NCBI RefSeq assembly: GCF_007655135.1 | Contig: NC_045128.1 | Coordinates: 32,954,811 to 33,018,810, forward strand | Length of the DNA: 64,000 nt | DNA from: Punica granatum | Taxonomy: Eukaryota; Streptophyta; Magnoliopsida; Myrtales; Lythraceae | Reading direction: 5' to 3' | Shown: positions 1-12,749 of the stretch, one piece after another | Layout of the letters: every line of letters begins with the position of its first letter | Numbering within the stretch: position 1 is the first letter of the stretch | Program-made: the position numbers and the translations under genes | The notes under the pieces: generated by a model | What the model saw: only the letters and a program-made list of their open reading frames with translations | Database searches by the model: none | What the model was told of the DNA's origin: nothing

Positions 1-338
1 CTCCTTTCTCGAAAAGTGGCGATACATGAGGGAGAAAGTGTTGGATTGCAGTTCAGAAGACCGAGTTTCAGCATGAAATAATGAAGGCTTTTCTTTTGAA
101 GGAAAAAAAAATTCAAACACAATTTTGACATAAGAAGACAGAAACAATGGAGGTGTTCCCTGAAGCCAACTAGATGCAAGATTAGAATTTTCCCTCTTCT
201 TTTTTTCTTTTTTTTTTACGAAGCTTTCCCTTATTTTGTCATGACATAGCAGAGTTCTGAACTCCAGATGCTCAGATGAATATGTTTGTGTAAGACTCGT
301 ACTGCTAGGTGTTCCTAAAAACAAATTTTGGCACTTAC

Positions 339-3247
339 TGTGTAAATGCTCAAAGAGTGTTCCATTTGGAGCGTATTCAAAAACCATCATCCTAGTAAAT
401 GGCTCCTGCTCCTGGCAATACCCAATCAGGTTCACGAAGTTCTTGTGATTCACTTTTGATAGCACATCGATCTGCAGTCGACAGAGAGCACAAGAGTTAT
501 TACTATATGCTTCTTTTCCCAACACAAGAAGAACCGATCTTGAAATTTTGTTGAAAGAAGAGACCAAATACCTTCTTTCTGAACTGTGCTTCGAGGTTTT
601 TTGACCAATCATTGGCAGATTTGGCTGCAACAGAGGCCACAGCTATTTCGACCCCGCTGGACAAAGTCCCTTTGTATATTGTGCCCATTGAGGAAGTCCC
701 GACCACGTTGCTGAAGTCTTCGCATGCTATTTCGAGCTCCAATCTCTTCAACTTCGGGACACCTGCAATGCGGATAGGAGTCATATCTGTAAACAGATAA
801 GTAATAAAAACTCATAAATAATTTAAGTTTTGGGTGCATCTACTTCTACAGATGTGTTTCATACGTTGTGAAGAAACAGTACTCTCTTTTTTTTCTGCTC
901 TATCAGTGCGTTAAAGTAGACAGGACTACAAGTGTCAGTCAGTTGCGAGGAAGCAATGCATATTATCATCAATTGGAATGATTATATTGAGAGAATCAGT
1001 TGAAACCAAAAGTCATGGACTACTAGCAGAAATAAAAGAAAAAACATATTACCTGCTACAAATGCTTTCTGGAGCTGTCCGCTTAAGCCTGTGGCCCAAG
1101 GTTTGACCATGGTACCTTTGTCCCGCCTGTAGAAGTATATGCCAAGTATGATCAAGAACAATAACGCAGATCCCCCAACAGAGGCACCGATGAGCAGCAC
1201 TGTTTTCGCTTTAGGGGCCTGAGATGGCGGAGGGGATGAGGCCAGGGCTGGGGCTGGGGCTGGGGATGGGGATGGGGATGGGGATGGGGATGGGGATGGG
1301 GATGGGGATGGGGACGGGGACGCGGACGCGGACGCGGACGCTACTGGCGGCTTTTGCTCACGATTTCGTGGAGAACTGGTGTGGTTTGCTGATTTGTCTG
1401 GTGAAGTGGAACTATGAGGGGATGTCCCAGAAAGCGCTCTCTCATGAATGAAATGCTGACCTTGAATATCATCTGCATTCCTGTACTTGGGACAAAAAAG
1501 GAATTTAAGAATCAATCAGCCAACAGCTTAAAAAATAAAATGGGCTACTCAAAAATTGTGTACTGATGTAGCAACACAGTCGTGCAGAAAGTTCATTTAA
1601 GATAGATGGCTCTGATTAAGATTTAATTAGATGCCCAGCATGGAGAAAACCTCCAGACTCCCATTCACAGGTTGGCAATTATGCAAAAAAGGAAATACAA
1701 TATATGCACTAACAAAGTTTTGCAGACTCTAAGGCACTTAAGTATCATTCTCAGGACCTGCTTGTTCATCCTACTTTTAGTTCTTTAAAGATGCTGACGA
1801 AACAAAGTATCTTATCCTTCCAAAGGTCAGTGCCAAGGGATCTAAATTCAAATACATATTGCGCAATTAGTCTAATTTTGCAATGCAAACCTTTCTAGAG
1901 AAGCAGATAACAGGCTCTCATCAACTTGAGCTTCGGAAATAATCTTGAACTCGTAGACTTCAGGTGACAGTGCAGTTAGTAGCCCATTGTTGTCAAGTAA
2001 GCTGCACAACCGACAAGAAACCAAGCTCATATATTGTACGACATTGAGTGGATCTAAAGCTTAAAATGACTTTCTAGTATTTTGCTGACTTACAGGATTG
2101 CTAGAGAGAGATTATTCCCAAGCTTATAGGGCAGTGGCCCACTGAAATTATTGTATCCTAGATCCAACACCTCCAGCTCCTTGAGCTCTCCGATCTCTTC
2201 AGGAATGGACCCAGAGAAAGTATTGTTGCGTAAGATACTGCAAGCAAACCAACAAGACAATTTAGAGGGACATGAATACAATGAAACAAAAGCTAGAAGA
2301 TTTGCTGTTGAACGAACTAACTAACAGGAACTTACATGGACTTAATATGAGCGAGGTTCCCAATCTCCGGTGCCAGAGTTCCTCCAAGACAGAGATCTTT
2401 CAAGTTGCTGCAGGCATAAGACGCGAGTTAAACATCGAAAAACTGGTAATTTGATATTACTGCATCCAATTCATGTCTGATGCCACATGGATATGCAACT
2501 TTGCGAGTAAATCTTCACACAGGTTTTCACATGACACTGCACGCTCTGCTGTTTAGAGCTTGCAAAATGTAAATCATTACTGACGCTGCTTTCTTCTTTC
2601 TATAAAAAGTTCTTCCATACATGAAAAGTCAAATTCCAGACCAAGATCGAAGATATCATCTGTACCACCCAATTTACCATACATAATTGAAAAGTAGAAA
2701 TCAAAAGCAGTTCTTTCTCCAATCAAGAACAATCTATCGATCATCTGACAGAAGACTTAATTGCATCAACTACGCGTAAGATTGAGCGGCCAACTTACAG
2801 GACAACAACTTTTCCGTCAGAGCACTCCACCCCGAGCCATGAGCATGGATCAATTTCTCCATCATATTCATGCCAACCTCTCAAAGCTCCAAAAGGGTCA
2901 CTCTCTATCCTGTCCCTCAGCCTCAAGAGAGCCAAACCTGCAACACATCCCATGGACCACAAGGAAGGATACTTTCTTTCAGTAAACATAAAAAAGAACA
3001 GCAAACGTCAAGAGACTTATTTGCAGACTTCCAAGCAACAATCCCCTTTCACTGGGTTCAAACTTTCCCGATTCCAGAAGTCATAGAACAAGCAATAGAT
3101 ACACCAAGAAGAACGTTCAAAGGTCTCACCTTCTTCATTCAGACACCAACACGAGCTCGGATTCTGATGAGCCATCACAAAGATGAGCATCAACAGCAGA
3201 ACCCCACCACGATCCTTCAATCTACCGATTTTGCAGCTCTTCTCCAT
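339..3247 (-). CDS. MRH1-like LRR receptor-like pseudokinase, 5' part (3' end outside window)
   Basis: Plasma-membrane LRR receptor-like protein resembling Arabidopsis MRH1 (root-hair growth). Exons read on the minus strand: 3247-3130, 2937-2799, 2407-2336, 2237-2094, 2001-1891, 1480-1053, 786-572, 471-339; phases agree at every junction, and the first 338 bases look like intron. Order of parts: signal peptide, LRR N-cap with WLGVEC, about three LRRs, a Ser/Pro-rich stretch, one membrane helix (TVLLIGASVGG onward), then the kinase N-lobe. The start at 3247 (MEKSCK) sits just before a hydrophobic signal sequence; an in-frame ATG at 3355 would add 36 residues lacking signal character. The glycine loop is degenerate (GTSSMGTIYKG) and the usual VAIK lysine is missing (EIAVASVAAK), as I recall for MRH1, so it is probably a pseudokinase. 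The C-lobe is not in the window. Confidence 0.88.
1250..1338. repeat. Hexanucleotide microsatellite inside coding exon
   Basis: Tandem GGGGAT units, with GGGGCT and GGACGC variants at the edges, lie in exon 6 of the LRR receptor gene. On the coding strand they encode an alternating Ser-Pro/Ala-Pro run in the extracellular juxtamembrane region. Six-base units keep the frame, so length changes would only lengthen or shorten the Ser-Pro tract. Confidence 0.9.
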
Positions 3248-3359
3248 TCTTGCAGCGACCCCAATTGACCCAAAAGACTCCCGCAGAGGCTGAACCTCTT
3301 TTCCCAGCTGAGCCGAACTACCACGCCCGAAATCAAGCTGAAAGCTTTCCCCCACCGGA

Positions 3360-6300
3360 TTGAATCAGAAGGAAGAAACAAGAAATGAAGGAACAGGGCA
3401 TGTGAGCAAGGATTAAGCCCCCGTGTGGAGAAGTAGAATAGAAATCAAGGAACCAGTATTATGGGCTGTGGCGTTTGGTTGCAGACTAATGTAGACTGAA
3501 CCTCTGATATTGTTTGAAAACGCGTAAGCTGAGCTGAATATTACTGCATTTTGTTTTCTTTAATGTTTTTTTAATATTTCAAAAGCCTTTTTTTTTTTTT
3601 GTGGATTGACTTAGACTAGAATTGTATTTTACGTAAAGCCTTTGATTGGGTCTCGAAAGCTGATGGTTTTATCTTCAAAGCGAAAAATTGCAAGAAAAAA
3701 TGAACATAAATAATGAAAAAAAAAGGAGACTTTTTTTTCTCTGGAAAATACATGAAAATGAAACAAAAGGGAAATTTAAAAAGTGTCAGATTTGCATGCT
3801 GTCCGATGGAATGGGACGCGCAATCTCTGAGGGGCTCTTTGTCGGACGGGACCGACGATTTCGTCGAAGCAATTACACTGATAATGAAAGGATATACTAG
3901 TTATGTACTTGATTATTAATTTAATATAATAAATAAGAAACCAAACCTCCTAGAAAATCAGTTGAAATTATTAATCATTTTTCTTTTTCTTTTTTGGATT
4001 TCCGGTCATCCGCTGCTATTCAATGACGGTATTTCCTTCCAAATGTGCATGAGGCGAAATATTTATGTTGTTTGTGGCTCGAATTTTATGTTTTTAATCA
4101 GACATATAAGACCTGATTAAAATTTTGTAAGACTCAATTTGTGAATTTTTTTAATGAAATATGTGACAAAAAAAAGAATTAGTTCGGGCAGTGTAGAATC
4201 GAAGTCGCCGGATTAAAAGACCACATATGTCGCGTGTACATCTCTATTCTCTGTTCTCCATATTCATTGTTTATGAGTCGGACTTCTTCGATCTGGTTTC
4301 CAGCAATTAGTGTATGTCTCGGGACGATTACTAATCTCCGATTTAATTGTTACACTAAGTACATGTGGGGGACTGCAATTCTGTCTTTAGAATTTGTTAG
4401 AGAAAATAAATGGAATAAAAGATCGGACATGTGTCTCATTAAAGAAAATCTTGAATGATCTATTTACAAAAAAAAAAATTGATAAATTTATTTTACAATA
4501 ATATAGGGAGAAAAAAATCAGTAAAATAATTTAAATTACTAATAATTATAAAAATAAATCGAGTGATTAATAAACATTATCTTATATATTGCAATTTAAT
4601 TAGTGTTTTTTTTCATTTCACCTGACAAAGTAGGATTACAAAAATATCTCATTGTGTTGAGTGCGTGTCTTAAATCAAATTTAGCTTTATCTGTTTTGTT
4701 TTTACAGTACTTATTTATGTAAGTTAATTTTTTCACATTTTCTAATTAATAGGATTCTCAGAATATATATATATATATATATATGTTTATTATCGGTATC
4801 TTGCAAGGACTGGACATGAATTATTTGGTAAAATCCACGGGAAAATTAAATATATTTCGTTAAGCAAATGCACCAAAATCCAAAAACACTAGGCCCTCCT
4901 CCTTGTCCCCTTGAACTTGTTGGTATTCTCCGTATAACTTTTTGATTAATCACTCTCGGTACCATTTATTTTTTTTCAGCTATTTAAATGTGATGTGAAC
5001 AATTTCACAACTCCTATTTATAATTTTATGGCATAATAAAAATCATGCTGATATCAAGAACAACGAGAAATTTAACAATTATTTGAATCACGGTAGTTGA
5101 GACTAATAATAAATAGAGATACGAGTTTTTTCTTATAATATAGATATTTATTTTTTTCTCCGACTTATTAGATCATAAAGCTAACATAGTTAATTCATCG
5201 AAATATGTCTTGATCCATTCAAGCCCTCTTGAGCCAGCTTTAATAAATTGTGTTGGTCACCAAAGATGGCTGCTATTATATATCATGAGATGATTCTGTT
5301 ATAATTTTTTTTCCTAGTATAAGTATAAATTGGTGTTCTATAAATCAATATTCACGTGCAGCCACTTGATTGTATCAGCCAATTCTTATTTTCTTATTAT
5401 CTTATTTACCCTTTTCCCCTTAATTAGCTAGTTAATTTCTTTCCTTTTTTTCTGTTTTTTCCCCTTAGAACTAATTAATTCCCATTTGCTGAATCTTATA
5501 ATTCGCAGAGGATGACATGTTTGTTTACATTCCGTGATGGATACGTATTATAGCCTGGAGTAGGTCCAATATTTCAATCTCGCTACGACCTAACAAGCTC
5601 TATATATCTTTTATAGTCGAAAAAAATTCAACCTCACAAAATTACGTGATGAATCTCATATGCATAATTAAGTAGACCTAGCCCGAACAAACAAGAAAGG
5701 GTCATTAAGATAAATTACTCCCGTGTGAATTGGTCGATGAAAAGCAAACCAAAATTAACTACACACTATCCATTGTAAAATAATGACATCTTTGTAATAT
5801 GGATCCTGCGTCCTTCTTCTTCGACTTTCTTTCTTTTCTTTTCTTTTTTTACTTTTACATCTTCTTCGATACTAATCTAATCACGAGAGGATTTGGTCTG
5901 TTTCAGAGCTAATTACATATGCAGCAATTAGCTCCTAAGGAAGTTTACCCACCAGGGCCACCACCACATCATTATGTCTATGTCTTGACTTCTAGAATAT
6001 TTATCTATCTATTTAATCGCCTGCAGTTCAATTATCTATCTATTTTTCTGTTTAGCTATTTATATATATATATATATATATATATGTTCCTTTAATTTTT
6101 TTTTAGCATTTTACCTGCAGGGATGGCTTGAAAAAGTACGTACGATGAATAAGATGAAAATCTACTTCTTCTGAAAATTAATCAGCCTCTCTTCGTTGAT
6201 TATCATGCCAATAAGATTGTACATATATTAAAAGAAATTTCAAGTTAATGGAGAAATATAATTAAATAAATAAATTGAAATAATTTGTGTTCGTTTGTCG

Positions 6301-6430
6301 ACTTTAATTCGGTGGCCGTGACATGGACTTCGAAAGCTGCATGCATTACATAGTCTCTGCACCAGCCAACAACCAGGACGAGGCCGGGTGGCTCTGGACC
6401 AATTATATTGTAGTCGGTTTAACTTTAAAT
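3360..6430. other. AT-rich intergenic DNA, no gene seen
   Basis: This stretch holds A/T runs and two (AT)n microsatellites (about 4763-4784 and 6058-6085). Open frames are short, AT-rich and without recognisable domains. I see no gene here. Confidence 0.7.
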
Positions 6431-6431
6431 T

Positions 6432-6705
6432 TTAAAAAAAGCAAAAAGGAGAAGGGAGAGAAGGAAGGGCACCGGGAATGGAGAGTGAAGACGACGGGGA
6501 GATAGAGGACTCCGGCTTTTTGATCTCGATGGCGGTGACGTCCGGCGTGCCCGATCGGAGCCAGCTGCGCCGGCAACAGGGATTGCGATTAGGGTTTCGG
6601 GCAGAGGCTGGGAGAGAGGGAGTAAGAAATCGGAAAATTAATTTCTCTCTTATGAGGACGGTAGTCCTGGTGGAGTTTGATCGGCATGTATGTAAAAGAT
6701 AAATT
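6432..6705. other. GC-rich island, possible gene fragment of unknown origin
   Basis: A block at about 6450-6640 is much richer in G and C than the surrounding DNA and is open on both strands (75 codons plus from 6478; a longer minus frame through 6432-6839). It contains ATTAGGGTTTCGG, a motif common in plant 5' leaders. No domain is recognisable, and both frames run out into AT-rich DNA. It could be a captured or decayed exon, a promoter/leader fragment, or a small unknown gene. Confidence 0.3.
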
Positions 6706-6839
6706 ATAACATAAAACATTGGTTCTTGACTTTTTTTTGACGTGATTATATGGTTTGCTTTTATTTTTGAAGTATAAGGGTGTCTAAGTAAGTACTTGAT
6801 TAATTCCACGGTACACGTGAACACTCTACAATCCCACAT

Positions 6840-8600
6840 GATATGCTAATTCGGCTACAAATCGTGGAGGTTACCTAATAGGGGTATTCCTTTGCATGAT
6901 TTTTTCTAACTTAAACCTAAAACTTCGGTAAAAACTCACTATTTAAGTATCACACCAACCCTATTCGATGGATTTCGTTCAATTTATTTAAATAGCACGA
7001 TAATTTTGTATTTTTTTTAACATATAGCATAATGTCACATTTCATTCATAAATGTGACGAAAAGTTGACATAACACTCCGCTTATACTGGAGATGGCTAA
7101 CCGCGGATGCCATGTCTATCAAGAGAATTACACCAGATAACATGTTTGTACCCGTTTTGCATGTTCCAGCAGAAGTTTTGAAAAATGAACATAACCTATC
7201 ACGATTTTATCTTCCACGTATGCAAGGGTGTCAAAAAAATGATCCCCTGTCAGCTTTGCATCACATTTTTAACGAAAAGTTAAAATTGTGTTATATAGTG
7301 TTATCTAGTGAAACTGAAGCAATATATTCCTATTTGTTTAAAAAAATTGTATCACATGGAATAATTCTATTTTGTATTCACCATTATATTGGAAGTCCAA
7401 AAAACTTCACCTAATCAGTTCAAGCCAGATCACTCCCACTAAGAGGTAAAAACTCTCATGATTATGAATTTTCTCCATTCAGGCAATATACACTTGACAC
7501 TTTACTTAGGTGAAATAAGCACCGATCCATCGAACCAACCCATATTGATTATACGAAAACTTATTCTATGTAAAAATGTTAGATATGATGAAAATAGGAA
7601 TTTTGATTTTTAATAGTATATTACCTCGTCATTTTCTTCGGGAATTACTTTTCCTAGGATTAACTCACGCTATGCAACAAGAAGAAAATTTCCTATATCA
7701 ATCTTTCGGTTCATCTTATTAATTTATGTAATAATCAATACATAGTATAACTGAAACTAATAATAATACTGGTATGTGAGAAAAATTATGAACAAAGTTC
7801 TTAACTTATGAAAAAAATTATGAACTTTGTTCGCCAAAAAAATTTATGAACCGTCTAAATTATTGATGATTCTAATTTTCTAAAAGGCTTATCTCATACA
7901 ATATAGAATCTAACATTTCTCCCTGCTAATCTAAACTTACAAAAACATGATCACAATATAATAGATTTTAAATGCGTCGCTAAGTTTGAGTGGTCGCATT
8001 TTACTTGCTGCTGCATTGCAAAAATTCGAAATTCATTGAAAGTATTTTATAATCACGGTCAAGTCATTGCTTAAATAACGATTAGTATCAGTCAATAAAT
8101 CGGTGTAATAATACATTTCACCACAAAAAGAAGGACATTTATAACATCACAAATAAAAGAGCAACTTAAATTGTTAACCAATTAAAATAAATTTTTTTAT
8201 ACCTAAATATTTTTAAAAGAATTCGAATAAAAAAGAACAGAGTGAATCCCCATAAGTGAAAAACACCATCCTACTTGCAATATGAGAACACTTATCGTAA
8301 TAATATCTTTAAATAATATTAGAAAAATATGAAATTCAGTTTTTAAGTTTTTTTTTTCAAAGGATGTGGTTTGTGGGTAGAAAAAACCCATCCACTCGCC
8401 ACCACACGTCCTTTCATTAATTAATATAGTTAATGTTTTCTTTTAATCTTTTCTACATGAGTATATTGAGGGGATGAATTATATATGGAGTGTTGCACGA
8501 GAAAGAAAAAGAAACCACTGAGGGAAACATTGAATAAAAGCCAACAAATCATGGCGATAAAAGACATAATCCAATTGTCTTATCTACATATATTATATGT
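6840..8600. other. Intergenic DNA, no gene seen
   Basis: AT-rich sequence. The only notable frame (plus 7112-7414, 100 codons) has AT-driven composition, no domain and no gene-like context, so I do not call it. Confidence 0.6.
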
Positions 8601-8607
8601 TAGTTTA

Positions 8608-8839
8608 GGGCCTGTTTGGTTTCCCAATATTATTTTAGAATTACAATTCTAACTTAACTCTATCCACTACAAAACAAAATAACTCATACAAAGTCAAAGA
8701 GTGGACCCCATTTATACCACTTTTTTCCACAACAAAACAACATAACTCATACAAAGTCAAAGAGTGGACCCCATTTATACCACTCAAAATCAAAATCAAA
8801 ATCTGATTTTAAAATCCTACTATGAAACCAAACGCAACC
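8608..8839. mobile_element. Tourist-like (PIF/Harbinger) MITE, copy 1
   Basis: The element starts GGGCCTGTTTGGTTTC and ends GAAACCAAACGCAACC, giving imperfect terminal inverted repeats. It is flanked by TTA at 8605-8607 and again at 8840-8842, the 3-bp duplication typical of Harbinger elements. A segment around ATAACTCATACAAAG followed by GAGTGGACCCC occurs twice inside. There is no coding capacity. Confidence 0.82.
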
Positions 8840-9177
8840 TTAGACTCTCGTATTATAAATTCAATGAGTCTCCACTAGTTTAGCTAAAATAGCATCGATT
8901 TATTAAAAAATAAAACTTCTTCAATCATAAAATTTTTATATTGAAATTAAAAGTTAAAATTTTATTTAAAGAGAATAAGGATCAAATTATTTAAATCAAT
9001 TCATTCATGTTAGTTGAGATTCACAGTCAATATCAAGGAAATTAATGGACTACGTCAAAGTCTTGCTAGTCCCGACAGCCAAAAGATAAAGACGCCCACA
9101 TCAGGAGCGCGCACGTGGCTGTGAACAATTCCATGTAAGGCATGCAATTGGGAGATTTCCTTAAGAAAATTAATTTG

Positions 9178-9406
9178 GTCCCCGCGTTTGTTTTCATAAT
9201 ATAATTTTAAAATTATATTTTAATTAAAAAAATGGTATAAATGGAGCTCACCGTTTGATTTTGTATGAATTATTTTATTTTGTTGTGAAAAAAAGTGATA
9301 TAAATGGAGCTCACTCTTTGACTTTGTATGAGTTATTTTGTTTTGTTATTGGTAGAATTAAGTTAAAATTGTGATTTTAAAATTGTATCCACAAACCAAA
9401 CGAGCC
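9178..9406. mobile_element. Tourist-like MITE, copy 2 (inverted relative to copy 1)
   Basis: Ends are GGTCCCCGCGTTTG and CAAACCAAACGAGCC. The interior is a degenerate reverse complement of copy 1 and includes the same internal doubling (TTTGTATGARTTATTTT twice, GGAGCTCAC twice). The left end is more decayed and I could not fix the target duplication. Confidence 0.72.
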
Positions 9407-9409
9407 AAT

Positions 9410-11870
9410 ATTTGTAAAATAGTAAGTTTTAGTTCTGCATAAAAGAAAAATTCTACCATAGAAGTTGATGGTTTAATAGTTTGAAATTCATTCTTGTGTG
9501 ATTTGGTAATTCTAAGTTTTCGGGTTCGAATTCTCTCTGTGTATTTGTATCAAACATTTGTTAAACGTGTGCACTTTACTTAGATTCAGCGGATATCGGA
9601 TTTTGAGAACTATACTAAAAAAATTAATGAGAAGTATATATAAATAATCATATATGAATTAAAAAGTTTATCAGATGTTGTATTAGGTTTATGAATATCT
9701 CTTATGATCGAAAAAAAAAGAAAGTTTATTGTATGGAATCCTCTCCATTCACTTACATTCAAATCTCTGAATCCAAATAAATTGTAACAAATATTTTTCG
9801 TTCATTTTGTTAACTTGTCCATGTGGATGCATCGAGCAATAATTGAATCGGACGAAGACTTGGTCCTCTGCTTACATGATGTTGATATTCATGACTTGAT
9901 TGGCAAATAATTGAGATGAAAATTAAAGCTCCAGAGTCGAGACTTCCTTTGCTATGGAAAGAGAAGTCAACCTCTTTTTTTCATTTTTTTTTTGGGAGGT
10001 TATGTATATATGTATGCGTATATATACCTAGATATACATATATGTATGTATGAGGGTGGCAAAATCTTCTTGTTAAACCCCACGAGTGGTTAAAACTTAG
10101 ACAGAGAAAAGCCTAATCGTACTCTAGGCCCTTTGATATGAACATAAAATTTAACCAGAACGTTATGAAAATTCTCCAATTAGGATAAAAAGTCCAAACA
10201 ACAACGTATATAACGGATTAAATGTGCCTCATGCGATCCCATCCCATCAACATCTTTCGATAAAAGTTAATGTAAGGCCATGCGATTAATACACGACTCA
10301 TTTCTCACATGATCGAATCGGCGAGTTCAACATAAACATTCTACGTGACAGCAAGTACAGGACAATCTCCATGGGAGAGAGATGGATTAAAATCAACCAT
10401 ATATAGGCATACAACTACTTCCGCCCAGACAAATTCATCAATCGTGGGTTTCATGCACCCGATATACATTAAATGTAGTACGTCGGGTGACCACTTCGAT
10501 TGTCGGAGATAAGGAATTTTGCGGAAATACTTCCTTGGACTCGTACTGAGCCATTCAATTTCACTTTGTTTAGGACGATTTATAACATGATGTCCTGAAG
10601 CCCTTCCGATCGATACATTCAGATATTGCAACAGTATTTGAAAGAAAACTGTGCTGTTTGTGATTGTCAGTCGAATTCAATAGAAGTTGGCCCATCTTGT
10701 CCATTTCTCACCGCTGACGCTGACAGGGATTTTAATCACATTTCGTTTAAAGACTTGTCCCAATAGAGTATGGAGAAAGAGAAGCTAACCGGAAGCATAG
10801 TAATGCACCTTTCGCCTGGTGACCAAGAGATCTCAGATTCGATAATCAGTGAAACTACTCGTGTCATTTTATTAGATATTTAGAATTTCTATTTCAATGC
10901 ACTAGGATATGCGCTTCCATTGTAATGAAAAAAAAAAAAGAAAAAGAGAAGCTGACCGGACGAATAGACAGGTGAAAGTCAACCAAAGCCCTTTCCAGGC
11001 CGAGTGTGATCGTTTTGGGCTTCGGTTAGTCATATGGGCCTCCTACATGGGCCTCATAGGCCCAATACCAGCAAAAGTTCATCTCTGTTTTTTTTTTTTT
11101 TGCTCCAAACGAACAAAGGTTCATCGTTACTTCTTGTTCTAAAACAAAGAGTGGCAAAACCATACGCCCGGATGGAGATTAGCCTCTTTGAGAAAACCCC
11201 AAAAAAAAAAAAAGAGTCACAATCAATGAATTGAACTCATGGTAGCCCGTGATCTCACGAAGAGAAAAATTGAGAAAACTATTTTTGTGAAACACGTTAT
11301 CTCATTTCTCTTTTTGTTAATTTTTTAAATAAATTCTGATTTTTTCACAAGAATCTCGTTTTCCTTTCTCCTTCTCTTTTCCATCAATAAAGTGCGTTTG
11401 AGTTCACCAGACTCATACAATAATACACGCGACCTAAATCTACGAGAGAAACAAGTTTGACCTACGCAAGTGGCCTGCATGGCGTATATTGTCGATATTT
11501 TTTGCTAACTTTTAAATAAGTTCGAACTTTTTCACAGTTTTCTTTCAAGCGGCATGCGTGGCGTACTTTTCGATTTCACGAACATGACATATCTAAAACT
11601 CTCTTGAAATCAGTAAAATATTATATACAACACAAACTACAAACAATATTTACAAATTATTATTTTGTCAGAAAATCTGGAGTTCATAATACGGTATCAT
11701 CATGTCTATAGACAAAAATAATCTCCTATCATGATTTTTCCGGATAACTTAATGGTCCCATTACATCGGATTTGACCAAAGACCACAGGAAGCGAGCAAG
11801 CAGCATATTAGTCTTAGTCTACCAATTAGTAGATGACTAAAAGTACCATGAAATCCAATTTTTAGCCATC
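9410..11870. other. Intergenic DNA, no gene seen
   Basis: No supported gene. Open frames at 10341-10631 and 10909-11234 lack recognisable domains and contain low-complexity runs. Confidence 0.6.
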
Positions 11871-11912
11871 AAATTGGATGGGTATTGGATAGGCATAGGT
11901 CTCCCCTCCGGT

Positions 11913-12650
11913 TCAGCAGCATTTGGTCGGGCCGGCGCCGTCAGGGTTAAGAGAGCAGGAACGGCACTTGGCCAGACCGTTCACATTGCAGACCATACAC
12001 GCCCTGAACCCAGGCAATCCCTTCGCGTAGATCCGCCGGCTCCCGTCGCACTTCTCGCACACAACGTACCTCAGCCCTCCACACTGGACACATACCCCAC
12101 TGGGCCCCACCGCCGCCGAGTTGCTCCTCCCACCACCACCGCGGCCCTCCAGAGCCCTCAGCTCCCCGCTCTCGTAGAGCCGCCTCACCTCCTCGAGCCC
12201 GCCGATTAGCCTCCCGCCAATGAATACGCACGGCAGGGCCAGCCTCCGGCGGCCGGTGATCGCCTGGAGCTCCCCGACGAGGCTCGCGTCCATGGCGAGG
12301 TCCCGCTCGTCGATCGGGACGCGGAGCCCGCGGAGGATTGACCGGACGGCCCTGCAGTCCTCGAAGGTCTTCCGGACCACGCGGAGGCTGGTGAAGTAGA
12401 CCACCACGGCGGGAGGAGGCGGCGGCGGCGGGGGAGAGTCCGAGAGGGAGGCTGCGCAGCGGATGGCGACGCCGGAGCCGGTGGAGCAGATGCGGTGGAA
12501 GACGGTGGGGCTGCGGGGGGAGTCGGGTCGGGCATCGGGCTCCGGCGAGCACAGATCCTGTACGTCCCTGAAGGATGAACAGGAGAAGCTCCTCGATCGG
12601 GGCGATCTCGGGAATATCCTGACCCGACCCGGTAACCAGTTCGACCACAT
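11913..12650 (-). CDS. Glutaredoxin-like, cysteine-rich zinc-finger protein
   Basis: Single-exon gene of 245 residues in the plant family of glutaredoxin-domain proteins with a C-terminal four-CxxC module (At5g03870/At3g57070 type). An N-terminal linker rich in Ser, Arg and Pro is followed by the glutaredoxin-like fold (from VVVYFTSLRVVRKTFEDC) and the LPCVFIGGRLIGG strand with its cis-proline. The tail has CVQC, CEKC, CMVC and CRSC. The catalytic CxxC of true glutaredoxins is absent (TSLR), as usual in this family, so a redox-enzyme role is doubtful and a metal-binding or protein-interaction role is likelier. I chose the ATG at 12650 (MWSNWLPG), matching the usual MW start of short members; an in-frame ATG at 12713 would add 21 residues. 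The region is very GC-rich compared with its flanks. Confidence 0.9.
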   Translation of the reverse strand: MWSNWLPGRVRIFPRSPRSRSFSCSSFRDVQDLCSPEPDARPDSPRSPTVFHRICSTGSGVAIRCAASLSDSPPPPPPPPAVVVYFTSLRVVRKTFEDCRAVRSILRGLRVPIDERDLAMDASLVGELQAITGRRRLALPCVFIGGRLIGGLEEVRRLYESGELRALEGRGGGGRSNSAAVGPSGVCVQCGGLRYVVCEKCDGSRRIYAKGLPGFRACMVCNVNGLAKCRSCSLNPDGAGPTKCC

Positions 12651-12741
12651 GGTCACTCTCACTGAGTCACTTGGACAAGCAGAGGTTGGTTTGGTGGGTA
12701 ATGGTAATCCCAACCCCTAATAGGGGGATCAAGGAGGAGAT

Positions 12742-12749
12742 TATTTATA
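12742..12749 (-). promoter_or_regulatory. TATA box of the glutaredoxin-like gene
   Basis: TATAAATA on the minus strand lies about 92 bases upstream of the chosen ATG at 12650. The position suits a short 5' leader and supports that start. Confidence 0.55.

Noticed and set aside
1..338. Search for the next exon of the LRR receptor kinase
   Set aside because: No sequence matching the following kinase subdomains was found, so this is taken as intron continuing beyond the window.
7112..7414. 100-codon plus-strand frame
   Set aside because: AT-rich composition, no domain, no leader or poly(A) context, and no homolog recognised.
11874..12535. Alternative long frames over the glutaredoxin-like gene on both strands
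   Set aside because: They arise from high GC content. Only the 11913-12650 frame carries CxxC and glutaredoxin motifs.
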